Origin: Desmodus rotundus
Taxonomy: Eukaryota; Chordata; Mammalia; Chiroptera; Phyllostomidae
NCBI RefSeq assembly: GCF_022682495.2
Contig: NC_071398.1
Span: 27,159,426 to 27,223,425 of the forward strand
Direction of reading: 5' to 3'
DNA: 64,000 bases
This document shows positions 34,446-44,745 of this stretch, piece after piece (position 1 is the first letter of the stretch; the number at the start of each line of letters is the position of its first letter). The position numbers and the translations under genes were made by a program. The notes beneath the pieces were generated by a model. It was not told the DNA's origin. It did no database searches and worked only from the letters and a program-made list of their open reading frames with translations.

Positions 34446-35420
34446 ATCACTGAATCACTCATTCATTCCACAGATGTATAATAAACACCTATCAGACGCT
34501 GGGTTCTTTTCTAAGCATTGGGGATAGAGCAGCAGCAGAGACAGTTAAAAATATCTATCATCATGGAGATTATATTCCAGTGGGAGAGAGAGAAAATGAA
34601 CAAAAATTAAAATAAATAGCATAGTAGCAGGTGACCGGTACAAAGAAAAAAAATAAGGCAGAGAAAGAAGGAGGGTCTGTAACTGTAGATAGGGGCTGGG
34701 AAAGGCCTTGCTGGTGACATGACATTTCAGCAGAGAACTGGAGGAAGTGTGGGGTGAGCCATGCAGCTATCCGGGAAGAATCCTCCAGTCAGGAGAACTA
34801 ACAAGTGCAAAGGCCCTGAGGCAGGGGTGTGAGATTGGGGGCAGGAAGGAGGGTCAGTATGCCTGGAGCAGAGTGAGCTAGGATGTAGAGGAGAGGAGGG
34901 AGATGAGGCCAGAGATACAGAGGGGTAAGAGTTTGTACTCTGAATAAGACCAGAAATTAAATGCTCTGGTGGTTTTAGAAAAAGGCGCCTGGAGGTGGGC
35001 AGAGGTTAAGGAGAAGGGAGACAGACAGCAGACCGGTGTGGAGGGTGCCGCAGTGATCCGGGTAAGGGGCGCTGTGGGTGTGGACCCGAGTGGGAGCAGT
35101 GCGGGCGGTGAGAAGCAGGCAGATTCTGGACACGTTTGGACAGGAATGGGGACAGATTTGCTAACCAATTGTGTGAGGTGTGTGTGTGTGTGTATAAGAG
35201 AGAAAGAGAGAGAGAAAGAGGTAATGAAGGTGGAAGAACAGGGTGGCCCAGTTATGAGACAGCAGGCTCACTAGAGAAGTGGCATGGGGGGAGGAGGAGT
35301 ATGCAGAGTTTGGGACGGAGAAAGGGAGCAGGTGACCTGGATAGCAGGGAGAGTATGGTCTAGAGGTAAAAGTCTGGGTATCATCCACATTCAGAGGAAT
35401 TCAAATCCCTGAGCCTTTGA
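34446..35420 (-). repeat. L2-like LINE, antisense, long copy
   Basis: Starts with the antisense L2 3' end (ACTCATTCATTCCACAGATG, ATAAACACCTATCAGACGCT, GCATTGGGGATAGAGCAG) and continues through phrases that usually accompany it (AACAAGTGCAAAGGCCCTGAGG, CTGGAGCAGAGTGAGCTAGG). Decayed. An interrupted GT then GA microsatellite lies at 35178-35222. Confidence 0.6.
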
Positions 35421-35789
35421 CATGCCCAAATTGGTGAGTGAAGATAGACAAGAAAGGAGGCTCAGCAGTGAAGCCCTGGGATGTGCTAACGGTCCCAGGG
35501 GTGGCCCTGCCTGGCATGCTGTGCATGAGGGCTGCTTCCTGAGACTGACTGAGCCAGCACAGTTAAACACAACACGTTACTCTACAGCAGCAGATCCAGA
35601 GTCTCCGCAGGTGCAGCTTCCTCAGGCCCCAGGGAGGAGTGGACACCCTCATCCCTGATCTGCCCTGAGCTGGCTTGGCGCCCTCTCCTGTGGTCAGCAC
35701 GTTGTGCCTCCCCCTCCAGCCCACTTCCCTACCACTGTCAGCCTCTTGCTCAGACCTGTGCTGACACGCTCACAGTCACAACAGAATAG
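35421..35789. other. Unique intronic sequence
   Basis: Nothing recognised. Confidence 0.4.
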
Positions 35790-36000
35790 CTGCATTTACT
35801 TCATCCCAGACACTGTTCTCTATGCCTCATAGATATAATCACCTCTAATTTCACAGCCACCCTGTAAGGAAGGTGCTATTACCCCATTTCTCAGGTGAGC
35901 ACAATGAGGTTCAGAGAGATTCAGGAACTTGCCCAAGTTCACACGGACTCACATGCAGGAAGTCTGATCACAAAGCAGGCCTCTTTACCTCTCTACTCTT
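35790..36000 (-). repeat. MIR SINE, antisense
   Basis: CCCAGACACTGTTCTCTATG, then GCCACCCTGTAAGGAAGGTG, CCCCATTTCTCAGGTGAG and GGAACTTGCCCAAGTTCACA follow antisense MIR. Confidence 0.8.
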
Positions 36001-36189
36001 CTGCCTCCTAAACCAAAACCAGAGAAACTCAGCCTTTAGTGTGCAATTATAATCTGCCCGACAGCTTTACCGTATTTCAATTTTTCAGAATAAAATTATA
36101 CATTTTAGTTCTGATGTCAACTGATAGTCCTGAAATCTAGGACAACTTTCACCACTGAATACCAATGCAAAAATACCAGTCTAGGGCCA

Positions 36190-36405
36190 GACTTCCTAAG
36201 TGCAAATCGCCGTTCATTCATTTTCCGCATGTGTAACCTTGGGAAGACATTTAATTTTTCTGTGCCTCAGTTTCCTTACTTGTTAAAGGTGGGAAATAAT
36301 ACCTAGGTTATAGAGTCACCATGAAGGATAAAGTAGGTGAGTCAGTAAAGTGCTTGGAGCACAGCATCTAGCACATGGGAGACATCTAGTTAACTGATAT
36401 CCCTC
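36190..36405 (+). repeat. MIR SINE
   Basis: GTGTAACCTTGGGAAGACAT, then GTGCCTCAGTTTCCTTACTT, GGGAAATAATACCTAGG and AAAGTGCTTGGAGCACAG follow sense MIR, nearly complete. Confidence 0.85.
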
Positions 36406-37134
36406 GTAGCAAAGAGTGTAATGTGTTGTCATTCTCTAAAGGTGGCTCTGTGAGAGCGAGAGGACCATTTTCCTACAGTCTGGTTTTCATGTGTTATGGA
36501 CCTACCCTCAAAGGAGTCTTTGGAAACACTCAGTAGCGATGAAAGTGGAAGGTAGGCACTGCTCCCAAGGGTGATGATGAGTTTCCACCTTTGTTCCTGG
36601 AGAACCCTGCTGGCGGTCCACATGCCAACCCAGGGTACCTCACTGCTAAGATCTTGTGAGGGCAATCTCCTCCCGTTCCTGGGAAAACTGAAGAGAATAG
36701 AGAGAAGACCATAACTATTGTCATCTACCGTTTGCTTGCCTTCCAGCAAGTCCTCAGAGATGACAGAGCAAATGGATACATGGTGAACCATTATTAAAGA
36801 TAAGACTTAAACAGCTGATTTTTGAAGGTTTGCAGCTTGGCTTTTTGGTGGACAAGTATGCTTGATCTTGCAATATTTCTGCAGTGTACATGAAACATAG
36901 TCATATTTTCTGCCAGTAAAACTGTTTCTGGTTTGGGCATTGGGATTAAATTTACCAATATTTTAAGATGCTCTGCAAAGCATGTGATGCCATGCAAATA
37001 ACACCATGACTTGCAGAGACTGTCACCCAAACAAGTTTAGGATCTGGTTGAATGTATAAAGTGAGATGAAGCAAAAAAGTTACCTACGAGCGTACGAGGA
37101 CTTTACACTTCAGAACCTCTAATTATTTCTAGTA
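36406..37134. other. Unique intronic sequence
   Basis: Nothing recognised. Confidence 0.4.
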
Positions 37135-37285
37135 CAAAATCTGTCAGGATCCATGGCTGCAGGCAACAGAAACCATCAGCTATGTTAAGTGGAATAAAAT
37201 GAGAATTTATTAGACTGATATCGGGGATCACAGAATGGACAGGAGGCCAGAGGACACACAGAGAAAAATGAGTGGGCACCAAATA
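37135..37285. repeat. Ancient interspersed repeat, family unassigned
   Basis: Shares the order 'CATGGCTGCAGGCAACAGAA', then a 'GAATTTATTAGACTGATA' segment with the copies near 19561 and 60130 (a 'tissue of AACAGAAACC ... AATTTATT' layout). Not named. Confidence 0.35.
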
Positions 37286-38610
37286 GAACTCAAGAGGGGA
37301 GACAGTAGGGACTACCACAACAGGAATAGCCTGGTTCTCACGTTCTCGTTCTCGTGCGTGAACGTGAACTCCACTCCCCCCTCCCCCCACGTCACTCGCT
37401 AAAAGAGCATCTGGTCTGCTGGAGCTAAGTAGCCTGTCCCACATCCACTCCTGCTGCATCCGGGCAAGAACAGGAGTGGGTTGTTAGCTCCCGCCACCGA
37501 AACTGCACAAAACAGGGGTTTGTTCGGAAGGGAGATGCCAACTCTGTGGCAAACTTTCAGGCCACAGCTGTCCCCGTAGCACTCTGTGAGGCTGGCTGCT
37601 TGTGACAGGAAGGACAAACTTTTGCACGTTCAGTTACTGCTCTACTGCACTGAGAGCGTGTCTGTCTCAGAGCAAGCATAGGTGGTATGGGGCGGAGGCC
37701 CAGTCAGTCTTCCAGACACCAACAGAAGAGACTGACTCAGAGCTGGAGGTGTGGCCTGTGGAGAAGGCTGGTGAGGTTCTGGGCGGGGCAGACTCTCAGA
37801 GCATGGAAGGAGGGGTTGGGGTGGGGGTGGACCTGGTGCTGGGACTCCGGTGAGGTGAACTAGGCTCTCCTTAGGCACACCCTTTAAAGGAGTGTCAAAA
37901 TCTCAGCCATCAAGATAGATCATCTTTCAATGCAGCATTTTTTAATAAAAATGAGTGCACAGATTCATGTTAAACAAGATATCAAAATTTTTAAGCAAAT
38001 TGAAGTTATGTTACTGACTTTTCCTGTTGCATCCAGCTCTGAGATGACTCAGCACAATGCTGTGAAAGTGTCCTTTCCACTTTGGGCCTACTCCTGCAGA
38101 TTTAAGGGGTGGGACAGAAACGTGCTGTGACTCTCTGGCTCAGGGGCAGGGATGCAGGTTAAGGTCCTCTGTGCCTACGGGAGTCTGCATCCCAGTGGGC
38201 TAGGCAGAGGCTGTGCCCTTTCTGCAAGAGTTAGAAACAGTGGGCAAACGGTAACCCCCTCACCCATGTAATCTGTAGTGGGGCTCAAAAAAAAAGGAAA
38301 TCTATGCATTTAAAAAAAACTAGAATATAAAATAATTATGTTTAAAATGATTGGGGGAAAGGAATAGGAACCACGAATGAAAAATAGAGCATAATGAGCT
38401 AGTAAAGGGAAATGTGAAAAATAAGTAAACCACTATCTAGCAATCCAATTGCACCTTGGCTCATCACTGCTCTGGGCCCCCAGCAGTGGACATGGTCACC
38501 TGGGCCTATAGATGAGGAACCAAGGTATCACCACATGCTGAGGGGTGGAATAGTTTGTGAGTAGAAGGGATGGAATTCAAATTCACATATATTTATGCCA
38601 AATAATTTTT
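37286..38610. other. Unique intronic sequence
   Basis: Nothing recognised. About 37905-38130 and 38280-38440 are AT-rich. A C-rich run lies near 37370-37390. Confidence 0.4.
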
Positions 38611-38796
38611 TTAATCCTCACCCACAGATATGTTTGCTGGTTCTAAAGAGAGAAAGCATGAGAGAGAGAGGGAAACTCTGATGTGAGAAACATCAATCAG
38701 TTTTGGACTCCCGTATGCTCCTGAACAAGGTATCGAACCCACAACCTTTTGGTGTACAGGACAGTGCTCCAACTAAATGAGGCACCCAGCCAGGTC
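38611..38796 (-). mobile_element. VES-type bat SINE, older copy
   Basis: Antisense: AGAGAGAGAGGGAAACTCTG, GAGAAACATCAATCAGTTTT, CGAACCCACAACCTTTTGGT, then GAGGCACCCAGCCAGGTC marking the diverged tRNA-like head near 38796. Target duplication candidates are the TATGCCAAATAATTTTTTT stretch from 38594 and TATGCCAAAAAAAAATTTT from 38797. Confidence 0.8.
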
Positions 38797-38880
38797 TATG
38801 CCAAAAAAAAATTTTAACAAGAAAACATCTCTTCCTTTTATTTTATAACAAAAGAAACTATCCTTTTTTAAAATCTGTAC

Positions 38881-39103
38881 CCAGACCCTGGCCAGGTAGC
38901 TCAGTTACTTAGAGCTTCATCCTGATACGTGAAAGTTTGTGGGGTCGATCTCTGTTCAGGGGACTTATAACAAACAATCAGCCAATGAATGCACAAATAA
39001 GTGGAACAAATTGATGTTTCTCTCTCTCTCTCTGTCTCTCTCCTTCTCCACCTCTCTCCCTCACACACCTCTCACTAAAATCAATCAATAAAACTGAAAA
39101 TTT
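38881..39103 (+). mobile_element. VES-type bat SINE, diverged
   Basis: Sense orientation: GACCCTGGCCAGGTAGCTCA head, a box-B-like GGTCGATCTCTGTTCAGGGG, AATTGATGTTTCTCTCTC, then a CT-rich stretch and an A-rich end with AATCAATCAATAAAACTG. Several mutations, no clear target duplication. It lies only 85 bp from the previous SINE, in the opposite orientation. Confidence 0.8.
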
Positions 39104-39755
39104 TTAGTAATTTAAGATAACTATAAGTTGGAAAGCAAAGTTAGCCATTCCCCCCAGGCTTGCTGGCCCATAAACCTGTGTCCTTCACGGGCAGCTCTAC
39201 CCAGACAGGCCCTGGGAGTCCTCCCAGGTTGTCCTTCCTTGTCTGTTATGCTTGTGAGTGACTGGGGTGAGCACGAACATCTTAGAAGCTAGGCGACCAT
39301 AAATATCCAAATGCTGTGGATCAGCCAGAGCTAATTCTGTGCCATAGGGCAAAACTGAAGAAGTGCTCTGTATTCCTGGGTTCCCTCTGCTCCATAATCC
39401 TAGCAATAACCCTGGCCCTAGCCCCAACTCCAACCGAAAATACCTTCAGACATCGCCAATGTACCCTGGGGGTCTGAATTTCCCCCATTTGAGAACCACT
39501 AAACTAAGATGACTTCCAAATACTTACTAAAACTGTTGACCTTTTTCCGAGGATTCTTTTTTTCTACAAGGGTGATTGTATAAGGATCAGATGAGGAAGT
39601 TCATAGAAATTTTTTGAAAAAGACTATGCCATTGTTTGGCCTTCTATTTGTAATTTTAATTTAAATATACAGTATAATGTTTAGGCCTAGGGTGGCCTAG
39701 AGATTCCCACCCTCCAGAGCCCCCTCCCATGCCTCCCTTTCATCCAGACCCTCAC
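39104..39755. other. Unique intronic sequence
   Basis: Nothing recognised, except the phrase GAATTTCCCCCATTTGAGAACCACT near 39478, which may be the end of an old hAT element. Confidence 0.4.
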
Positions 39756-39759
39756 TTGT

Positions 39760-39945
39760 GGGGGCTTCTTGACTTGGGTTCGTAGACCCTTAATAGATCT
39801 GAAGATAGTATATTTCTGTGTGATTGTTTTCCTCTGTAATGCTATGTATTTTATTTTATGCATTTTAAAATAGTATTCAGAGGAGGGTACATAGGCTTCA
39901 TCACCCTGCCAAAGAGGTCCAAAAGTTAAGAATTAACCAAACTTC
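39760..39945 (+). mobile_element. hAT-type DNA transposon fossil
   Basis: GACTTGGGTTCGTAGACCC, then TTTTAAAATAGTATTCAGAG, CATAGGCTTCATCACCCTGC and AGGTCCAAAAGTTAAGAA match the end of Charlie-type elements. Degraded. Confidence 0.45.
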
Positions 39946-40812
39946 AACCCGCCCGTCAGTGAAATGTTCACGCTGTGTTGACATGTGAGCGGTTTGGGCA
40001 GAAACTGAGATGAACAGTTTCTTGTGTCATACCTCTTTCTCTGTCATTGTACCCAACTCTTAGCTGATCTCCTGACACTCCAAAATAAGGTTGAGACATC
40101 CTTGATGAACTGCAGGAACTCCAGGTGCCCGTCTGTGGCTACCTCTGCTTTCCTACCCCAGCTGCTGATGCCTGCCAGCTGTGCTTACAGCTGTGGATCC
40201 TGGGTCTGCCATGTAAATAGGTCTTTCAGGGCTGTCCAGGCCAACCTGGAGGCTACGAGGGTGGTTCTGTAGGGCTCCTACCCGGGGGTGGTGGAGATGC
40301 CACAGCTGGGCTGTGGGTGCTTGAATGTGTGTGCCTTTGCAGGGCGGGGTCAGGGTGTGCAGGAGTCTCAAGACCATAGGAAGACTCTGGGCTCCTGTGC
40401 AAGACACAGAAGTCTTCAAGATAATGCTGACAACTCATGTCATCACCTCCTGGAGACCAGACCCTAGTATACAGGCACTTTGTGGAAGATGGAACAATGA
40501 CAGCCTACTTCCTATCTGTGTTCATCCAAAGGAATCTTCTTACACATCGCGTAATCTATCCTCACACCCCACCTCCAAGCAGATTTTAACAATACAGTGG
40601 TTCCTACAGTGGGAAATACACAAAATAAGAGACAGTGCAATTTTAGAGTGAGTTTCCCCCAAGAATTTTTAAGCAGTTAACATGTGACAAATGTCTTTTT
40701 CCACCCCCACTTCTGCTTTTGTGTTGGCAAATGTATATTTTAAGGCAGAGCTGCACGAACATTCTCATTAAGTCAGGAAGCAGAGAAACACACTGCGGAG
40801 GGGAACACACTG
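39946..40812. other. Unique sequence downstream of the ACTL7A-like gene
   Basis: Nothing recognised. If ACTL7A had arrived as an ordinary sense retrocopy, a poly(T) run on the + strand would be expected just below 40813. None is visible. Confidence 0.4.
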
Positions 40813-40818
40813 TTTAAT
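40813..40818 (-). promoter_or_regulatory. Candidate poly(A) signal ATTAAA for the ACTL7A-like gene
   Basis: On the minus strand ATTAAA occurs about 103 nt after the ACTL7A-like stop codon. ATTAAA is the commonest variant of AATAAA and is frequent in testis transcripts. Chance occurrence is possible. Confidence 0.35.
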
Positions 40819-40920
40819 ACTGCCCGAGTGAGCGTGCTGCCTCAGCTGCCTGCGTGTGGAGAGGAGTTCACCCGGCAGAGCAGGCACAGGGCAGCCACAG
40901 CGACCGCGCTTCCCCAGAGT

Positions 40921-42243
40921 TCAGAAGCACCTTCTGTAGAGGAAAAAAGGCCCATGTTCCTCGTACTCAAAGCGGTGGACCCACAGTGCTTGGAAGCCCT
41001 GAAGCGATGCCAGGATGGAGCCACCTGTCCACACCGCAGTGTCTCTTCCAGGCAATACATTGACCTGGGGGTTGTCGTTGGGACACAAGCTGCTCAGCTC
41101 CTTCTGCAGACGGTTAGGGAAACCGCTGAGCATAGTGCTGCCCCCACAGAGCAGGATGTTCCCCATGAGGTCCCGTTTGAGGGCGATGTCACACTTGTTG
41201 AGGCAGGACACTGTCTGGGTGTGGAGGCCCAGCTGCATGGACTTGATCAGAGATGGCTTGAAGAACATCTCTGAGCAGAGGAACCTCTCCTGGCCCAGGC
41301 TTATCTCCTGCCCGTCCGGCAGAGTGTACTGGATCGTGTGCGCAGTAGCTGGGACTTTCTTCTCTTCGATGGGGTCCAGGGCCACGAAGCAGCATGTCTT
41401 CTTGATGTCCTCCACAATGCCCGTCTGGCCCTCGGTGAACTGTTTTCCATACTTGTTCATCAGGTCCATCAAGTAGGCTGTCAGGTCAGAGCCCGCATAG
41501 TCCAGCCGACCCGTGATGCTGGGCAAAGGATAGCCTTCGTAGATGGGGACCACATAGGACACGCCGTGGCCAACCTCCACAACCAGGCCAGAGGTCCTGC
41601 CATAGGAGTACATGGACAGGCGGGACTGGTAGGCGATGTGCATCGCAGGCGTACCAAAGGTCTCAAACAGCATTTCAGCGTACCTCTCTCTGTTGGTGTG
41701 TGGGCTCAGGGGTGGGTCCGAAACCAAGACCGCATGCTCCTCTGGGGCGATCTTCATCTCTTGCTGGAAGAGATATTCCCAGATCGCCTGCACAGAATCC
41801 CAGTCCACAATGATGCCATGCCGCAGAGGATTGATTAGCCTGAGACGAACCTCTGGATTGAGGAGCTCCTGCCCCACAAACGTCTCTTTGCGGTTGTCCC
41901 CCGTTTTGGCCGTCTCCATGTAGGGCTTGCCCACAGTCGACGAGATCTTGTGGCTGGGCTTTGGCAGCCCGGCGAAGCCACATTTACAATAGCCAGTGCC
42001 AAGGTCCACAACCACGGCCTTGGTCACCTTTACCTTGGGCTTCTCCTTGACTTCTGCTGACTGAGTGGGTTCTTCTGTGTCCGAACAGGTGCGGCGGACC
42101 CACACTGCGCGCTTGGCGGGGCCTTCCTTCAGGGAGGCGGTCTGGAGGGCCTGGGTGTTCACTGGGGCCTGTTCGCCCTTTCCCTTGTCAGGGCCATCCC
42201 CCACAACTGCTGCCTGCGGGGCCCACCTGCTGTCCAGGGCCAT
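40921..42243 (-). CDS. ACTL7A: Actin-like protein 7A copy, intact, intronless
   Basis: A complete 440-codon frame from ATG at 42243 to TGA at 40921, without introns, as in other mammalian ACTL7A genes (human about 435 aa). The testis-specific actin-related protein acts in spermatids in the perinuclear theca and subacrosomal actin network, and its loss in mammals causes acrosome detachment and infertility. Residues 1-75 are the variable ACTL7A head ([20 protein letters not shown] is diagnostic). The actin fold follows: phosphate-1 loop [13 protein letters not shown] (80-92), the second phosphate loop region near 221-240 ending VVPIYEGY, adenosine region [14 protein letters not shown] (361-374), and C-terminus [10 protein letters not shown]. 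The actin catalytic-loop Asp position is Glu/Val-containing (VEVGHG), as in the family. Kozak context is good (A at -3, G at +4). In human, ACTL7A is on 9q31 and not in CDH13, so this looks like an extra or moved copy. A few normally fixed residues differ (see findings). Confidence 0.95.
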   Translation of the reverse strand: MALDSRWAPQAAVVGDGPDKGKGEQAPVNTQALQTASLKEGPAKRAVWVRRTCSDTEEPTQSAEVKEKPKVKVTKAVVVDLGTGYCKCGFAGLPKPSHKISSTVGKPYMETAKTGDNRKETFVGQELLNPEVRLRLINPLRHGIIVDWDSVQAIWEYLFQQEMKIAPEEHAVLVSDPPLSPHTNRERYAEMLFETFGTPAMHIAYQSRLSMYSYGRTSGLVVEVGHGVSYVVPIYEGYPLPSITGRLDYAGSDLTAYLMDLMNKYGKQFTEGQTGIVEDIKKTCCFVALDPIEEKKVPATAHTIQYTLPDGQEISLGQERFLCSEMFFKPSLIKSMQLGLHTQTVSCLNKCDIALKRDLMGNILLCGGSTMLSGFPNRLQKELSSLCPNDNPQVNVLPGRDTAVWTGGSILASLQGFQALWVHRFEYEEHGPFFLYRRCF

Positions 42244-42329
42244 CTTGCTCTCAGGACATTTCTCGATCCCACTGTCTTCAAGGCCTGAAAGGCTTAACTC
42301 AGAGGGCAGCTTGAGAATTTCCCCAACAA

Positions 42330-42337
42330 TGACATCA
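42330..42337 (-). promoter_or_regulatory. CRE-like site upstream of the ACTL7A-like gene
   Basis: TGATGTCA on the minus strand, one base from the CRE consensus TGACGTCA, about 87 bp before the ATG. Many haploid spermatid genes use CREM at such sites close to the start. No TATA box is seen. Functional status is inference. Confidence 0.3.
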
Positions 42338-42440
42338 CTGATTATGACTTAATCCAGGCACTAGGCACTAGGAAACTTTGTCCCATGGTAGGGTTGATTT
42401 GGGTAGTATTTCTGCAGTGATTTACCTTTTTTCTAATTGT

Positions 42441-42485
42441 AATAAACCTGATTCATCTAGTCAAAAAAAAAAACAAAAATAAAAA
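42441..42485 (+). other. AATAAA plus poly(A)-like tract on the + strand
   Basis: AATAAA at 42441-42446, 16 nt of sequence, then an A-tract (42463-42485, with single C and T interruptions). This spacing is exactly that of a processed poly(A) site. It lies 0.2 kb beyond the 5' end of the ACTL7A-like frame and points away from it, so it would be the tail of a + strand transcript containing ACTL7A in antisense, or of an unrelated retroposed fragment. Confidence 0.55.
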
Positions 42486-43685
42486 TCTGCACCTGGTAGA
42501 ATGTTTAGCTTCTTTATGAGCTCCCGTAAAATTTCTTTAAAATGCCATTCCAGGTGTGACCTTGCTTTTTCATCGGGTGAGCTGACAGTGTCCAGTTCCA
42601 CCTCTGTTCTACATTCTCTTGAATTCTGTGTGTTGGGGGCTCCTTTTGAAATCTGTAAAGATGGGAGGGCCAGGGGGTATAGTAGTGTGAGAAGGACATG
42701 AAAAAACACTGGTGGAGCCCACACTGAGGTCCTTCCCAAGATGCCCACAAATGAGCTGTTCCCTTAGCAGCTGCCAAAGAGCATCTGGGGGCAAATGATT
42801 ACTATATGATCTTTTACTCTGAATGCCTGAAAATTAAACATGCCTAGCTCAAAAATTAAATATTTCACAAATACTAAAAACACACACTGTCTAGTTACTG
42901 GAAAAAACACATCAGCTAGTCTTAGCAGGTCTGTCTCCAAGTATTTCTATGCATTTCTTAGAACTCCACTGCACAGACTTGATCTAAGCCACATGGCCAT
43001 TCACCCAAGCGACAGCCATTTCCCGAACTGGTCTCCCTCTTCCCTGCTTGCCTCCTTGTAATGCACTGCCCATGCAGCGTCCTCCTGCTGGGCCTCTCCC
43101 TCCGACCTTTCTCCTCTCTGTCTCCTTCTGGCTGTCTCCATGTCCACCATGTGGCCTTCCTCAAGTATCTTCCCCCTGAGGAACTGTGCAGAAACCATTC
43201 TCTCTGCTTTGAACCAGACTTGATCCTCATTATTCACTCATTCTGTTTTTCGAAATTCACCTGCGTGCTAAAATTGATTTGTAACCCCAAAATCCTTGTG
43301 GTGCTTTCACGGTCATTTGCAGACAAGTGCAGAACAGCAAAAATACTCGAGTTGCCCGACATGCACATTTCCAGCTGAGGTCAAAAGAGACCAAGCTCTG
43401 CCTTCCTGTCTCAGCTCTGACACCATAAACAAGTGTGCTTTTTACGGTTGATTTGATGCCACATTTTTCACATTAAAGATATGTTTAAACAGAAACACAC
43501 AGAAAACAAACCAAAGTTGTCTAGTGATTGATGGCTATGTATTGATTGATTGATTGGTTGACGAGGCTCGCAGGGAGCTAACCCTGCATGCCTCCTGGGA
43601 GCAGCAGTTCCTATTAGCTAATGGGCATGGGAGGTGACTTAGTGAGCATGTAACAAGGAGGGACAGCACTCGCCTGCCTGTCTGT
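42486..43685. other. Unique intronic sequence
   Basis: No gene recognised. A short (GATT)n simple repeat lies at 43541-43557. The minus-strand frame at 42748-42461 is short and ends in the A/T tract. Confidence 0.4.
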
Positions 43686-43805
43686 CACTGCTTGTCTGTC
43701 TCCATCCCTGGCCTAGGAGCCTCTTGAGAGCAAGGACCACATTGATTTTGGACAGTGCCTGGCATATAGTAGGTACTTGATAAATTTTTAATTAATGAAT
43801 AAATT
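43686..43805 (+). repeat. L2 LINE 3' end
   Basis: CTAGGAGCCTCTTGAGAGCA, then AGTGCCTGGCATATAGTAGG, then TTGATAAATTTTTAATTAATGAATAAA is the sense L2 3' terminus. Confidence 0.8.
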
Positions 43806-44365
43806 GCAAATAAATGATTTTCAAGGGTAATTTTTAACCAGGCTTTCACCTATAGTGAATCATTAGAGGTTAATATTTAATACCACTTTACAAAATCTGG
43901 GCAGATTTTCACCAGAGTCTGTGAATGAATGCTAATTAAATACCTTTATTTAATTATCACTTGACACTCTTCTTTGGTTTGAGCCTCCCCTTTGGACTTG
44001 AGAGCATGACAGAAGATGCTCCTCTGTCTCCACGCTCTGCCAGTGTCCCTGGCCAAGTACCTCTGCTCTGCTGAATTTCCCTGAGGCCCCCTTGGCAGAG
44101 ACGCTGTCACCCAGGTGCTCAGGACACTGCTGCCTTAGAAATCTGGTGAGGAGCCATGAGGATCTATATGTCCCTTCCTCCTGGGGAGAGAGAGGCAACT
44201 CAGAGGTCCATTCTGCTTCTCGCTGAACCACAACGCCAGGACAAGAAAGTCTCTCACCCCTAACTGAGCCCAATAGCTTGGAACACTGAGAGCTGGATTT
44301 CATTAGTAACTCCTAAACTTGTTGCTCACTCGTAGCTTCTGGCTCCATCTGGGCTTCTATTAGAG
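43806..44365. other. Unique intronic sequence
   Basis: Nothing recognised. Confidence 0.4.
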
Positions 44366-44574
44366 CAGAAGTCAGCAAACTTTTTCCCTGAAGGATCAGA
44401 TGATAAGTAACGTAGGCTTTGGAGGCCACACAGTCTGTCTTAACTACTAAACTCTGTTGTTGTTGAAAGGGGCCACATCAGTAGATAGGTGTGGCTGTGT
44501 TCCAATAAAACTTTATTTACACAAGCAGACAGAGGGCCAGATTTAGCCTGTGGGCCATAGTTTTCCAACCCCTG
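44366..44574 (+). mobile_element. hAT-Charlie MITE fossil with visible inverted ends
   Basis: Begins CAGAAGTCAGCAAACTTTTT and ends with the reverse complement of CAGGGGTTGGAAAACTATGG. Between them are TAGGCTTTGGAGGCCACA, GTGGCTGTGTTCCAATAAAA and GGGCCAGATTTAGCCTGTGG, the known order of this abundant eutherian MITE. No 8-bp target duplication survives. Confidence 0.8.
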
Positions 44575-44589
44575 CAGTGCAACCCTTCC

Positions 44590-44745
44590 CATATGATGGT
44601 ATCTTATTTGTCTGTGTTGTATTCTGCACTGTGAGCTCTTGGAGAAAGGCCTGAGTTACATTCACTGTTTTCATCTTGACATCTGGTACAAGGCCCACCC
44701 CATAGCAAGCCATCAGCCAACATCTGCTAAATGCGTAACTTGCCC
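44590..44745 (+). repeat. L2 LINE 3' fragment
   Basis: GCACTGTGAGCTCTTGGAGA, then CTGGTACAAGGCCC, then CATCAGCCAACATCTGCTAA resemble sense L2. Degraded. Confidence 0.55.

Noticed and set aside
40500..40920. Poly(T) run expected for an ordinary sense retrocopy of ACTL7A
   Set aside because: Only a short TATATTTT is present near 40733. No A-tail in the gene's own orientation was found and no target duplication was located by eye.
41338..41838. Open frames on the + strand over the ACTL7A-like gene
   Set aside because: Shadows of the strongly biased ACTL7A coding sequence on the other strand. The actin motifs are only in the minus-strand frame.
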